From NCBI GenBank assembly GCA_964036315.1, contig OZ038509.1, positions 32,649,603 through 32,713,602 on the forward strand: DNA of 64,000 nt, written 5' to 3'. This DNA is from Acanthosepion esculentum. Lineage: Eukaryota; Mollusca; Cephalopoda; Sepiida; Sepiidae. Position 1 is the first letter of the stretch; each line of letters starts with the position of its first letter. Of the stretch, positions 25,678 to 37,277 are shown piece after piece. A program made the translations under genes and the position numbers. Below the pieces are notes generated by a model. That model ran no database searches and had not been told where the DNA came from. It saw only the letters and a list, made by a program, of their open reading frames with translations.

Positions 25678-26049
25678 CATTTAAAGAGGATTTCTGCTGA
25701 CGTCTTTGAATATATGTGTAATTATCACCCAATCGTTTATTTCTTTGTAAACTGTGGTGGTTGAAGCAAGAAAAAACCATTAATGCGAATAGTGAGTCAT
25801 AGTGAGAGCATTCTTTCTCTTAGCGATTATAGAAAGAAAAAATGAAAATACTTTTTGATTTAAGATTGAATTTTTGATTTTTAAAAGAATCAAACATAAC
25901 ATCAAACATCTTGAATAATTAATCCATAATTTCATTTTTTTGTGAGTACTTTCCATTTACTAATTTACCCAGAATGCCAAAAATGTATTTACTATTAATA
26001 TAAGTTTTTCAAATTGAATTCTATTAAAACATAAATATATAAGGAGTAA

Positions 26050-26051
<2 letters not shown>

Positions 26052-26082
<31 letters not shown>

Positions 26083-26104
26083 GATTATTATTATTATTAT
26101 TATT
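26052..26104. repeat. (TTA)n microsatellite
   Basis: TTA trinucleotides with one GAT interruption. A second TTA run lies at 26813-26848. Confidence 0.9.
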
Positions 26105-26105
26105 T

Positions 26106-26350
26106 CTTTGATTTCAGTTGCATACTCATTTCTTTCCGAGTCCCAACCACAGATCTAAGCTCAGAAGTGGCATCATGACATTTTCACCGACCATTTTTGT
26201 AAAATAAATAAAAATAATAACAACCTAATAATAACAACCATATTATTTTATTTCCTTTGATTTCTGGTGTATACTCATTTCTTTTCGGGTCCCAACCAGA
26301 GACCTAAGTTCAGAAATAGCATCATGACGTTTTCCACTGAGTAATTTTAA
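26106..26350. repeat. direct duplication of a ~75-bp block
   Basis: Blocks starting near 26113 and 26256 share TTGATTTC, GTATACTCATTTCTTT, CGGGTCCCAACCA, AGACCTAAGTTCAGAA and GCATCATGAC with several differences. The block probably belongs to the 3' UTR of the LINE to its right, read on the minus strand. Confidence 0.5.
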
Positions 26351-26795
26351 ACCCCTACCACCAAAAAAACCTGAGATCACAGACATTTTACCTAGATAAA
26401 ACCCTCAAACGATATACAGCTGCTAAAAAAAACTCCAAAAAATAAGTGCATATTGGCACCTGTCACGTGTATCAAACACGTTACTTTTACTCCTCTGAAA
26501 TTGAAATCTCCCTTTTTCAAATCACACAGACACAATACTTATCCTTTATAGAAGCGCCGACAATTCGTGAGCTGCACTTGTTTTCTATGTATTTCTTTAA
26601 GTCTTGGGCTAACAGGAATTTCTAAAATAAATCTATCGGAACCATTTTCAATCAAACCGAGGGCTCCAACTACAACTTGAATTGATGTTCTCATATACCA
26701 CATTTTTGAGATTTCCACTTCAAGATCCTTATACGTTGATACGGGACTTGTCTGCATCAACTTGTTTGGTACGGTAGAGTATTGACCATGAATAG
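26350..26795 (-). pseudogene. LINE reverse transcriptase C-terminus and 3' UTR
   Basis: The minus strand from 26760 reads KYKD-type YKDLEVEISKMWYMRTSIQ, then VVVGALGLIE, the end of a LINE polyprotein of the kind annotated KYQDL.EI..MW..........VVGALG in related elements. It stops near 26539. The downstream 3' UTR (26520-26380) is repeated inverted at 26935-27040. The reverse transcriptase core is missing, so this is a 5'-truncated copy. Confidence 0.5.
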
Positions 26796-26810
26796 GCTTA
26801 TCTTGCCCTC

Positions 26811-26849
<39 letters not shown>

Positions 26850-26859
26850 CAAGCGTAGT

Positions 26860-27060
26860 ACGTGTCAAAATGGTGGAATTATGTACAAATGGATCAGTGC
26901 TTCTATAAAAGATCAGCCTGGTGTCCGTGTGACTTGAAAAGGGAGACTTCAATGTAAGAGCAATAAAAGTAACGAGTTTCGTACGCGTGGAAGGTGCCAA
27001 TATGCAGTTGTTTTAGCAGCTATATATCATTTGAGTTTCCGATCCTGGGAATTGTAACTC
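26860..27060 (+). mobile_element. LINE 3' UTR fragment, inverted partner
   Basis: GAGACTTCAATGTAAGAGCA, AAAAGTAACGAGTTTCGTAC, GGTGCCAATATGCAGTTGTT and AGCAGCTATATATCATTTGA match the complement of 26380-26520 in order. Confidence 0.5.
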
Positions 27061-27356
27061 AGGAAACTGAACTGCCTGGTAAAAGGTAACTAGCTGTGGT
27101 ATCCATTCTCACCCACGTCACTGTTTATATAGATCCCTACATTCATTGGCTGCTAATATTTATAGTGAACATGAAGAAATGTGCACGTGGTATTCGAATA
27201 GCAGACGACCGATGAACGAGAGTGACGGAAGAAATGTTGTTTGCGTGTGTGTGGGTTTACATGGGAGAGTAGTTTCCTTTGTTATTACGCAACACAGAAC
27301 TCTCTTCACCCAACTTTTCTGGGTTTGTGTCGAATTGCTGTATTTTCAATAAGAGA

Positions 27357-27535
27357 CAGTCAAAATGTCTGGGACATATGATGAAGAAATGGTTTAGAGA
27401 ACTTAACACTGACGGGACACAACGAAGGCAAGAGGATCAGAAGAAACATTGAGCGATCTTCCTGCTTTGGTGTGAATAGATGGCAGAGCTGGTATCAAAA
27501 GAAATATTAAAGAAGTAAACGTTGCTCCTAGTCTT
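27357..27535 (+). mobile_element. RTE-like LINE terminal fragment
   Basis: The frames read GHMMKKW and LENLTLTGHNEGKR-type residues, the C-terminal end found also at 38700-38790 (LEDLTLLGLIEGKR). Stops and frameshifts are present. Confidence 0.4.
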
Positions 27536-27689
27536 CCTGTCAAGGATAAGTGTAGCATTTGTCTGCTCTTGGGCTTAACATTTATTGCTGCGCAAGCAGA
27601 AGAACGCTGACCTAATCTTGGTCATCGATCTCAGGAGAAATTTTGCAAATTTCAGATTTGTTCTTTGATTCCAGATCTTCTTTTACGGG

Positions 27690-27945
27690 TTGATAACACC
27701 TGTTAGCGTCCCCCAGCTATGGACAAATAGTGAAAACCCAAAACAAAATACCATGAAAGTATAAAAATACATTCTTATTAGTAAAATACCAGCAATATAT
27801 TTTTATATAAAAAATAATCAAAATACATATTTATAACAAAAATACCAACAATACATTTTATCTTTAGTTGAAGGCATACAATTGCGTTCAAAATACATTT
27901 CGTTGAAGCCATAAAATTTTAAATCACCCACAGAGGTTGATATAT
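27690..27945 (+). mobile_element. dispersed repeat family R, copy 1
   Basis: CATGAAAGTATAAAAATACA, TAGTAAAATACCAGCAATAT, TTTAGTTGAAGGCATA and CAGAGGTTGATAT match 34440-34770 in order. The inner part consists of degenerate 25-bp AAAATACCAGCAATACATTT units. Confidence 0.5.
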
Positions 27946-27954
27946 TTTTAAGCA

Positions 27955-28880
27955 TATCACCCCAAGCAAAGCGGGTGTGCCACTAGCACGCAAGGGGTTA
28001 CAGAAAAGAGTAAAAGGGGTGTTTGAGGAAAGGATAAAAAGAACGATATGGATCAAGATCAAGGCATCAGAAGATGTCGATTGACATTACATTTGAATAT
28101 TTGAAGATTATAGCTACCAGGGAATAAAGTAAGAGGAAAGGAGTTCCACTGTCGGGAAGTGCGAGATAAGAAGATTTTGGAGTAGAAGAGACGGATACAT
28201 TTAACCGTTTCGACAGTGAAGAGGTGGGGCCGAGATGCCAACCTAGTAGCACGCTTAAATCCATGCAGTTCGGGTACCAGTGAAAGTAGTTCGTCGGAGC
28301 AGTCGCCATGAAAATATTTGTAGAAAGGCAGAAAGAAGCCACAACACAGTGACTGTAGACGAGATGCCAGATCAAGACCCATCACATTGTATATCAGTCT
28401 CTGGATTTTGTCGAGGACCTCGAAATGAACAGCAGGGGCACCAAGCCATATATGGCAGCAGTATTCAATGCAAGGACGAATGGTTGATTTGTAGATTTGA
28501 AGGATGACCCCATGAGAGAAAAACCTTCTGACACGTCACAGAGAACCAAATTTTCTTTCGGTAGATGAAGCTATTGATTCACTGTAGGTGAATGGAAAGC
28601 GTGAGACCAAGCAGGCGCAGGGAGGCGCTCTCGTGGAGTTGGGCATCAGGCATTCTGATAGGAGGCAGGGAGGCTTCTCTATGGTGGTTAAATGGGAGCA
28701 GTTTCGTTTTGGAGGCATTAAAGTTTACAAGCCATTTCCTGCCCCAGTCAACCACAAATTGGAGGCCCTTTTCGAGACCAACGGTCAGGTTAGTTTTGTC
28801 AGACAGACAAAATTGTGCGTAAGAGAAAATGCCCTTTTTTCTTTCATACACAATTTTGCCTTTCTTTCATTCTAACCTGA
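27955..28880 (-). pseudogene. LINE (jockey/CR1-like) reverse transcriptase, 3' third
   Basis: The minus strand reads LTVGLEKGLQFVVDWGRKW, LVNFNASKTKLLPFNHH and SASLRLLGLTLS (28800-28590), which lie just after the YADD box of such reverse transcriptases. Later come MGLDLASRLQSL, FYKYFHGDCSDEL and SRTSRQWNSFPL, ending FKCNVNRHLL near 28075. Several frames are involved. The 3' tail with CACGCAAGGGGTTACAG complement follows. The catalytic core is absent, so this is a 5'-truncated dead copy. Tails of the same family are at 3715, 9775 and 10605. Confidence 0.7.
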
Positions 28881-29795
28881 GGAAACCAAAGAGAACACTT
28901 GTATTGTACAAATATTTTTCCAGCAATTAAAATTGATAAATGGGATTTATTTCTATGATATTGTTTTTGTTTTCTATACATATTTAGTGATTATGCATCT
29001 GTATACAGTTAATTATATGAAAAATGTATTCATTCATTAGTTGGAAATATAATAAATTAAAAATTTGTATGTGTACGAATATTTGATTTCCCCCAATATA
29101 TATATATATATATATATTTGGCGCTCTGAACAAGAAATTATGACAGGTTTTGTCGAATTCCCAAAAAGATTAACGGATTTTAAGTTTAACTGAAAAACGT
29201 AAATGTAATTTAATAATTGAATACATTTTACAATTGTTATTTATTTTATTTTATTTATTATAGATATTAAGATTATTATTATAATGACAAAAGTACGCAC
29301 TTGTAGGCTTTAAGAAAGCTTAATTCAATTGAAAATACAAGGTTAGCGTATAGTGTCCTTTTATAGTCCCAGTAAACAGAAATAGCTCTCTAAAAGAGTA
29401 GAGTAACGGGACAAGGGGAGACCACTCTTGATTATATTTATTTGATGTTATATACTATTGTTTATTATTATTTCTTTCAACTTTTCCCACATGTATCGGG
29501 TTTTTCTGAATTATTATTTCTTTCTTTTTGTACAAGTAAACTGAACTTTGCATTTTCTACATTAGTTCATTTTTATCAATTGATAATTAAGGTGTTAGTA
29601 CCATCAAAAAAGTCAATATAAATTATTTTATTGTATGTTAAAAAATGACTTCATAATCTCCGAATGATTTAGGCATAAATCCCGAATTATAATTTCATTT
29701 TTTGTTTCTGCTATCTTTTTCTAAAATTAACAATCGTTTTTTTATATTTGTATTTTCTTGTGTTTTATTTCGTAACTTGTCCTTCTTTTTAGTAT
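28880..29795. other. unassigned AT-rich DNA
   Basis: No gene was recognised. A short (TA)n tract lies at 29096-29119. Confidence 0.35.
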
Positions 29796-29804
29796 CTTTT
29801 TTGC

Positions 29805-29890
29805 TTATCGCATATGGCAGCAGTATGCCTCACAAAATAAATTTCCGCTAACAGAGACCTGATTGCAACCAAAAGAGCCAAGGAGCCAGA
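29805..29890 (+). mobile_element. Helitron 5' coding start, truncated duplicate
   Basis: CATATGGCAGCAGTATGCCT...AACAGAGACCTGATTGCAACCAAAA-type sequence repeats the initiation region of the Helitron frame at 30311-30385, 504 bp downstream, with several differences. The homology stops after about 80 bp. Confidence 0.5.
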
Positions 29891-30327
29891 TATGTTTATT
29901 CCGCTATCTTGGCTTCTACTGATAAAAACAATTAAAGGACAAAACTCTCTAACTTTCAATAGCTTATGTTACAGAAATCTTGGTTTCCCATTGTTTTAAT
30001 TTCTGCGATTGTTTTCATCGATTTTTACGTGATTTTTTTTGTGACGAAGTTTTTGTAGAATAATAATTTTTAGAAATTAGAAATAAATTTGGGAATAATC
30101 GAAATAAATTGCAAAATTCAGCGAAAGTTAGCCATGAAATAGAAATAATTGTTTATACGGAAAGTTAGGACCTACGTATATCAAATTATCTTTAAATTAA
30201 ATGGTGACAGAAGAATTATCATTGAACTTTTAAAATGTAAGCTTAAATATTAATGTAGTATTTAAATTCAGCGATCAATTATGAGTTCTTTTGTAGTTTA
30301 TTGTTGCATATCACATACGGCAGCGAT

Positions 30328-31420
30328 ATGCCTCGCAAAAAGAAATCACCGCCAACAGAGGACTTGATTGCAATCAAAATAGCCAAGACTGCAGCGAGGA
30401 AATGAAAATCCGATGCAAATGAAAACCTAGATCAAACGACAGGAGAGCTTCCAATGCTGAGAATATGCAAAGACGTAGGGACACTCAAACTCCGGATCAA
30501 GCTGCATCCAGGAGAGTATTAAATGCTCTTTTCCAAGAGAAGAGAATGGACATTAGAAACACACGAACAAGCTGAATCTAGGAGAGCTTACAATGTAGCC
30601 AACATGAGAAGAGTAAGAGATTCAGAATCACTAGAGCAATCAGAAACCAGAAGATTTTCCATTGTCGTAAATCAAAGAAGATCACGTCAGAATGCAATCC
30701 AGCTTCAGAACTTGCTTTTCAATATGAAGCAAATCAAGACTACTTCTCCCTACATATTGTGATTGTTGAATAGTTAAACAAATAATGCAACTGTTGTGGT
30801 GCATTGAAGTTCAAGAAGGAATCCCAAAGCCTCTTTCGTTCCAATGGAAATAACAAACCCTGGGACTTTCTAGCTCCACCAGAACCACTCAAGTCATTGT
30901 TGGCTGGATCCTCCCACGAGTCCCAAGGTTTGCTGAAGAAGATTAGAGTTTACAACAATGCATTTGCAATGACTGCTTTTGGAGCAAATGATGCAACTCT
31001 ACCTGGATGACAGACTACATTCATAATCCAAGGAGAAGTATAGCATTCGGATTGGCAGTCTGCAGCCTCTGCCAAATGAACCCCAGAAGTTTCTCCAAAT
31101 CTATTTTTTAGAAGATCAACAAGTGCAAGCTGAGACAAGAAATAAACTTTCGGGATTTGAAACTGAGCGCAATTCCGAATTTACATGAATTTCTTCCATA
31201 TGTTCAAGAGTTTAAATCTGCTCTACAGAGAGATGGACTGGAGAACTTATTCATTAGAGTTGATAAGGCATCAGTTGGAGTGCATGAAAGATGATTCAGT
31301 GCACCATTTACCAATGAAGCATCAGTACTCATTGCAGGCAAGAAATTCGAAAAAAATGAGGCACTGTGATAGAGAAATAAAATGGTTCCCTAAGGAAAGA
31401 AACACACAGGAGTTATGATA
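30328..31420 (+). pseudogene. Helitron-like N-terminal domain of the Rep/helicase, degenerate
   Basis: It starts MPRKKKSPPTEDLIAIKIAK. A repeated charged region follows (SRRAYNVANMRRVRDSE, ETRRFSIVVNQRRSR). Then come CGALKFKKESQSL, WDFLAPPEPLKSLL and VYNNAFAMTAFGAN (30800-30990), the Helitron_like_N region, with GRP-type and YPY-type remnants over several frames down to 31420. The catalytic HUH and tyrosine motifs of the Rep domain lie downstream in intact elements and are not seen here. It has many stops and frameshifts. Confidence 0.6.
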
Positions 31421-31539
31421 ATCCCCAGTATCCACTACCCTGGCAACACTTCCTTCTGAAACAAACTGACCCTGAAACTTGGGAAACTACAGAGAAGAAA
31501 GCTTCAGCACAAGACCATCCATTGCTACAGAATCATATT

Positions 31540-31960
31540 AAGAATCCTCCTCGAATGTCATCACACAAGCTGGAAGTAAAAGAAAATGGGTCAGTTATGC
31601 TATTGAGAAATCTGGATCCTCCAAAGTTTTCTAATTGAACAAGGTTAATTGTCAAAAAAAATGCTTCCTCATCTTTTGGAAGCATAGATCCTTACTGGTC
31701 TACGAAAGGAGGAAAGAGTTATAATTCTAATAATCCCTTAATTCTCCAAATCTTCCTTTTGAGTTCAAAAGATTTCAGTTTCCAGTGAGGATGAGCTATG
31801 CAATGTGAATCAATAAGTCTCATGGACAATCACTGAAAGTAACTGGACGTCATCAGATGGAACCCTGCTTTTCTCACGACCAGCTCTGTGTTGGTTGTTC
31901 AAGGGTTGGGAATTGAAACAAGCTATTTGTATTGACCCCGAATGGGAAAACAAAAAATAC
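31540..31960 (+). pseudogene. Helitron PIF1-type helicase C-terminus, degenerate
   Basis: HKLEVKENGSVMLLRNLDPP is followed by TRLIVKKNAS (31567-31665), typical of the region after PIF1 motif IV. Then LPFEFKRFQFPV, MSYAM.INKSHGQSLKVTG (motif V-VI region) and CFSHDQLCVGCSRVG appear across frames to about 31910, ending near LFVLTPNGKTK. The helicase Walker A and B motifs are missing. Confidence 0.6.
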
Positions 31961-32149
31961 AGCTTTGCAATAAGTTCCAAACAGACCAATTATATAAATG
32001 TTTTGATGAAAACTGTTTGAAAAATATTGTTCAAGTTTAATCAAATTTAATATATACTCAATACATGAAGTGTCATTGCCTAAGACCCAATCAAGAGCCC
32101 TCCGCAGGAGCTAGCTTAATTTCCGCTAGATAGGGCATCTTTTAAGCTA

Positions 32150-32641
<492 letters not shown>

Positions 32642-32689
32642 AATATATGGACAACAAATTGGGTCCCAACTTTGACATTGTCATAAGGG

Positions 32690-33430
32690 TATGATTGTGT
32701 GGAGGTTTGTGACTTGATTGATGTTCATCTGTTATGGTAACATTTCCAATATTTATAAAATGGGCTTGTAAAGAGACGAAGGAATTAAGAAATGAAATCC
32801 CTAGGTAAATGATTGTTGAGGAAGGAATTATGTATGTTACTTAAAAGTCATAATTTAAAATTATTCATAAAACGTAAGGTGACGGAACTTATTTTGTTGT
32901 ATGTCATGCTCAACCTTTGTTCCAGCCTTTTATTAAGAAGCTGAGCGCCATTGAGTGTAGGTTAGTATCCATTCATCTGCCAGGCTTACTGAATCAATAC
33001 AGGCAAGATTATCCACAAATACCCCCAATGCGGATATTTCTAATGATGCGACCATGGCATGCCAAACGGCATTAAACGAAAGCAAACAATGCTTGCTTAA
33101 CATTTCAGTCAATGGCCGTAGTGATGAAAATTAAGAGAAAAATAAAGAAACAGTAAGAAACGCAAAAGGGAAATTAAATATTTTAATCTCCTCTGTAATG
33201 TTCACGATAAAAATAGTGCCGTAAAAATGTTTTTAAAGTTAATTCGTAAACATTCGACAGACTTGAAAAATCTATTTTACAGAAACAATTTGAAGGCGAG
33301 CTACAGCTACATCAACTATAGAAATAATGGTGATAAATCACAATAGAAGATATTGGTAGGGTAAGATAGCAAAGAATCCTGCAGACGCAACTGCAGAGTA
33401 AAAGAGGAATGTCATTTAACCACATTTCTG
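32690..33430. other. unassigned DNA
   Basis: No gene or repeat family was recognised. Confidence 0.35.
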
Positions 33431-33690
33431 TTGCCTCATTGTCCAGCATTCACTAGGAGGATTGATATTATATAACAGTTCACTACTTCATTCTTTGTTT
33501 CTAATGAAATTTTCATGTTTCCTAATACTTTACTTACTTTTTGGAAGGCATCTTTCGCTATCCTAATGCTCCTTTGGATTTTGTACCTGAAACGTAAACA
33601 AAGTAATTTCAAAGCAATTAATATTGTGCTATTGAATCCGCTGTCCTTTCTTATTACTGTTAGCATTATATTTACTGGTTACATGTGTTT
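33430..33690 (-). pseudogene. RTE-like LINE reverse transcriptase fragment
   Basis: The minus strand reads RFRYKIQRSIRIAKDAFQKV, then SKVLGNMKISLETKNEVVNCY (33600-33470). This matches the thumb region after the YADD box in the 38-kb RTE-like copy (KVLRNRKISLQTKK...CFV). Only this part is present. Confidence 0.55.
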
Positions 33691-33965
33691 GAATAAACAA
33701 TAATGTTTTTATGTTTTGAATCTAAATAAATAATGACTTGGTTTTCCATCTTGACTATATATCTATATATGTTAACAGCAATTCCGATTTTTTTTGCTTA
33801 AAATTATTTCATTCGTTGATTGTGTGTTTTTGTGTAACCTGTGTGAGTCGAAGATTAATTATTCGCGCTTTTCAGTTAATTTGTGCTGAGATATGTATAA
33901 TTCTTCAGTAGGATAACTGAACATGGCTTTGTTGCAATGGCTTACCGCAGTTTAATGATACAGTA

Positions 33966-34215
33966 ATGTTGGCTTGAAAGTGCCTTCCCTTCATCGAGCC
34001 CAGAATAATCTTCAGCAAAAAACACTGGCCGGCCGTTTCGTCCTATTTGAAACTCATCAGCAGTGCGCATCCACTTCCGAGAATCGAACCGGGCCGTTTC
34101 GATACAACACAAACGTCATAACAACTGTACCACGGGCCTCGGTGACGGAGACATAAATTAGATTCGATATAGCGCCGTTACTCGCTCAGTTCCGCAGTGA
34201 TACTCATACAAGTAT
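33966..34215 (-). mobile_element. tRNA-derived SINE-like repeat with hammerhead motif, copy 2
   Basis: On the minus strand a tRNA-like module (34145-34078) has a 5-bp acceptor-type pair CCGAG/CTCGG and a good B box CGGTTCGATTC. It is followed directly by the hammerhead motif and then about 60 bp of 3' sequence. Same order as copy 1 at 1205-1460. Confidence 0.65.
34023..34065 (-). ncRNA. hammerhead ribozyme motif, SINE copy 2
   Basis: Stem I is CACUG/CAGUG (34065-34061 with 34027-34023). CUGAUGA is at 34060-34054. Stem II is GUUU/GGAC (with G-U pairs) and loop CAAAUA. GAAA is at 34039-34036 and stem III is the palindrome CGGCCG. The dinucleotide at the cleavage site is GC instead of UC, which should abolish cleavage. 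Copy 1 keeps UC but has a damaged core flank. An ancestor with both parts intact is implied. Confidence 0.65.
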
Positions 34216-34344
34216 GCAGATAACCTCGGAGCGATGCCCCAGGAGACAGAAGGAATTTGTTTGAAAACAATGTGGTTTTACATGTCGCTTTTAGGATAAA
34301 AACATTATACCAACGATACATATTCATGTCCACCCATGCTTACA

Positions 34345-34770
34345 TTTGTCCTGGGTATGACAATAGACTACATCCGGCAGGCCTCTGATCCGATGATTGG
34401 CGGTTTTCAGGTGCGTGGAACCACCTTTTAGTTGACGTTGTCTCTCAGGTCCATACTGACCTGGTGTGCTAGCACCTGTTAGGATCCAAGTTAGGGCCAA
34501 ATATTAACTCCCTATGAAAGTATAAAAATACATTTTTATGGTAAATATACCAGCGATATCTATTTATAGTAAAATAACCAACAATACCTATTTGTAGTAA
34601 AATGACCAGCAATATATTTTATACCGAAATGACAACAATACATTTTACCTGTAGTTGAAGACACGTAGCCGTGTTCAAAATATATGTAGTAAAACCATAA
34701 AATTGTGTTCCAAACATTTAGATGTCGTCATTAAATAATCCATAGAGGTTGATATGCCTCTAAACAAAAT
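34345..34770 (+). mobile_element. dispersed repeat family R, copy 2
   Basis: It shares GGCCTCTGATC, GTGGAACCACCTTTTA, TGAAAGTATAAAAATACATT, degenerate AAAATACCAGCAATA units, and GTAGTTGAAGACA...CATAGAGGTTGATATG with 27690-27945, 45690-45880 (opposite strand) and 55590-55880. Function unknown. Confidence 0.5.
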
Positions 34771-34799
34771 CAACCAACTAGCCAACTAGCAAGACCTGC

Positions 34800-35252
34800 A
34801 ATTATGGAAAGACCGCACTCTTGAGAAAAGCCCATGAAAATTCTAGTGTTGCCAGCGACATTATATAGCTGCGAAATACGATGTCTATCGAGACAACATA
34901 TCACAGGTGTTCACTGTGCCTCAGCTGCACTGACTGCAAAAAACAAAACTGAGTCTGTTTTGGAGAAGATGGAACAGAGAGGTATTTGGTCGCAACCATA
35001 TGAAAACAAAAACTGCAATATTTGGCCATGTCATCAGAGCCCAGAACCTATGCACCAACATTCTAGAAGGCCTCATCGATTATAGGAGACCAAAGGAACC
35101 AAGACCAAAGTGACGCTGGATTGTTGACGTCAGCGATAACTGGCAGAATTCTGGCGGGGTGCATAATCGTGACGAGTGAGAGGAGAGAATTGAATGCAAT
35201 TATTCATGGTCTCCGAAACTCAGCAATGAAGATGAAAAGAGGCAAGCAAGCA
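34800..35252 (+). pseudogene. LINE reverse transcriptase C-terminal fragment
   Basis: Frames read MKILVLPATLYSCEIRCLSR (region of the LYGCE box), LEKMEQRGI, FGHVIRAQNLCTNILEG and LNAIIHGLRNSAMKMKRGKQ near 35225. The order matches the end of a LINE polyprotein with an XGHIMRAQNL.TNILEG signature. Frames are broken, and it runs into (CTAT)n. Confidence 0.5.
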
Positions 35253-35253
35253 A

Positions 35254-35254
<1 letters not shown>

Positions 35255-35323
<69 letters not shown>

Positions 35324-35352
35324 ATAGCTAGCTAGCTAGCTAGCTAGCTAGC
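35255..35352. repeat. (CTAT)n-(GCTA)n microsatellite
   Basis: About 17 CTAT units are followed by about seven GCTA units. Confidence 0.95.
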
Positions 35353-36104
35353 TTGGGCTCTTTGTATCCCTCAGTCAATTAATCAATCAAAATAAATAAT
35401 GATTGCTTTCCCGTCTTTCTCTTCTTCTATATCTCGTTCTACGTTAACAGCTCATCGACATCTTCCTTCCTTTTTTTTTCGTGTATAAAATACATTCATT
35501 CATTCGTTACTTGCTTGTTTGTTCCCCTGTGTGTGCGTGTGCGGATGTATACGTATGTGTGTGTGTGTATGTGGGGGGTTCTGGTTTAACTTGTCTGAGG
35601 CGATGATGAAATATCTGTGCTTTTCAGTCAATAAAATATGTTGAAATACGAATCGAAATAACCATCACGTCGCCTCTACACATTAGCATCCCGTCCATCC
35701 ATACTATGAGCAAACCTTTGCTTTTAAACAGTAGGGAAAACTGGGTTTGATGACGTAAAGTCAATCATTGGAGGAGACGGGTGCCGCCGGCTATTCGAAA
35801 CAGACGCTAACGGAAATCGGGATTTGATATTTGATTCGAATACTTGCTGTTAGCCAAATATTTTTTTTCTCTCTTACACACACAGACGCACACCCAAAGG
35901 CACATCTAAAGAAATATATTGACAAATATTTTTATGGAAGCAGATAGAGCTGAACAGGCAAAATACGTAGATACGCATATGGTAGATACCTAGAAACAAC
36001 GGCATCGTCCCCTTCCTCCTTTAAAGCAAGAAAGTATACACGATTACACACGCACAAAAGTACAACCTAAAATAAACACGGCTGTAAACACCGTCATTCT
36101 ACAA

Positions 36105-36107
<3 letters not shown>
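35353..36107. other. unassigned DNA
   Basis: No gene was recognised. Short GTGT-rich part near 35530-35575. Confidence 0.35.

Positions 36108-36172
<65 letters not shown>
36108..36172. repeat. (TA)n microsatellite
   Basis: 65 bp of TA dinucleotide. The 600 bp that follow (36173-36779) are AT-rich with no recognisable feature. Confidence 0.95.
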
Positions 36173-36174
<2 letters not shown>

Positions 36175-36779
36175 AATGGGTAGGATAAAATATGTATATA
36201 CACGGACAAATACTTGCACGTACGTAAGTATATTTATTCCTCAGGTTTTATAAGTATAGTGCTCAATGTTATGAAACAGAATTGTAAGTATAAACTAGTG
36301 AATATGCATAATATCTAACGTCGATAAGACTACTCGGAGTTTCATGCAATTAATACAATCTTCAGGTATGCAGATTCTGACCGTTACCTATCGCCGCGTT
36401 CTCGTGATGATGATTCAAAATTATGTGTACAAACGTCTCTATTTAAAATATAGAATTAACTATTAATAATTTATATCGTTCAAATCCATAAGTTCGAAAG
36501 TCGAAGAATTAATAAATAATAATAAATAAAATATTTAAATTTAAATTTGGATTCGAAAGTAAACGATATATTTTTACATAAAATAACCAAGTTATTCCTA
36601 TTAACGTAAATTATAATGCAGTGATATTATTTTGTTAACACTTATTTATATACAAGAGCAATTTTATGAGTTTAGGAACGCTCATAAACATTCATTAGGT
36701 TAGCTGAAAGATCATAAGATAATTTTCCCTTTTTGCTTTATTCATATTGTCCTTTTACAGACATACTCTACTCGAAATG

Positions 36780-36840
<61 letters not shown>

Positions 36841-36841
36841 T
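36780..36841. repeat. (AC)n-(AT)n microsatellite
   Basis: An AC run changes to AT immediately before the inverted-end repeat. Confidence 0.95.
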
Positions 36842-36854
36842 TGGACTGTAATCT

Positions 36855-37205
36855 TTCTTTTAAACATCTTTCGTTAAATTTCGCAGACAAGGAAAATTTA
36901 ATTATTTTTTTATTTATTTTATCTAGCGTTCTTACGTATTTCCGTTTAATGGCAGTAAGGGAGTACAAAACTTTTTTTTTATAATTTTCATTGCCCAAGA
37001 GCTTTCAGCCACTTCTTTATCCATTTTCAACGAGGGATGTTTTAGATGTTGTTAGTTTCTTTTCATGTTTTGACTGTTTAAGATGCATTTTATTTTTTGT
37101 GTTGTTTTGAATACCAGTATTACGAAAAACAGAATGGATATCATGGAAGACTTTTGTACTCCTTTACTCCCGCAAAACGTAAAAACATAAGAACGCTGGA
37201 AAAAC
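36855..37205. mobile_element. repeat with inverted ends, copy 2
   Basis: The left end AGACAAGGAAAATTTAATTA...GTAAGGGAGTACAAAA and the inverted right end TTTTGTACTCC...AAGAACGCTGGAAAA match the ends of 17977-18645. The interior has AAGAGCTTTCAGCCACTTCT. Bounded by microsatellites on both sides. Confidence 0.5.
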
Positions 37206-37207
37206 TA

Positions 37208-37274
<67 letters not shown>
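37206..37274. repeat. (TA)n microsatellite between two elements
   Basis: TA dinucleotides with one ACATATA interruption. Confidence 0.95.

Positions 37275-37277
<3 letters not shown>

Larger units (their letters stand above)
30311..32150 (+). mobile_element. Helitron with large internal deletion
   Basis: Coding remnants of both ends of a Rep/helicase protein are joined without the middle. The 3' end ends in TTTAAGCTAG (32141-32150), matching the CTRR terminus. It is preceded by a small hairpin GCCCT/AGGGC at 32097-32136, as expected for Helitrons. The base after CTAG is C rather than the usual T. A (TA)n cluster with two further AAGCTAGTATATA copies (near 32322 and 32355) follows. Confidence 0.6.
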
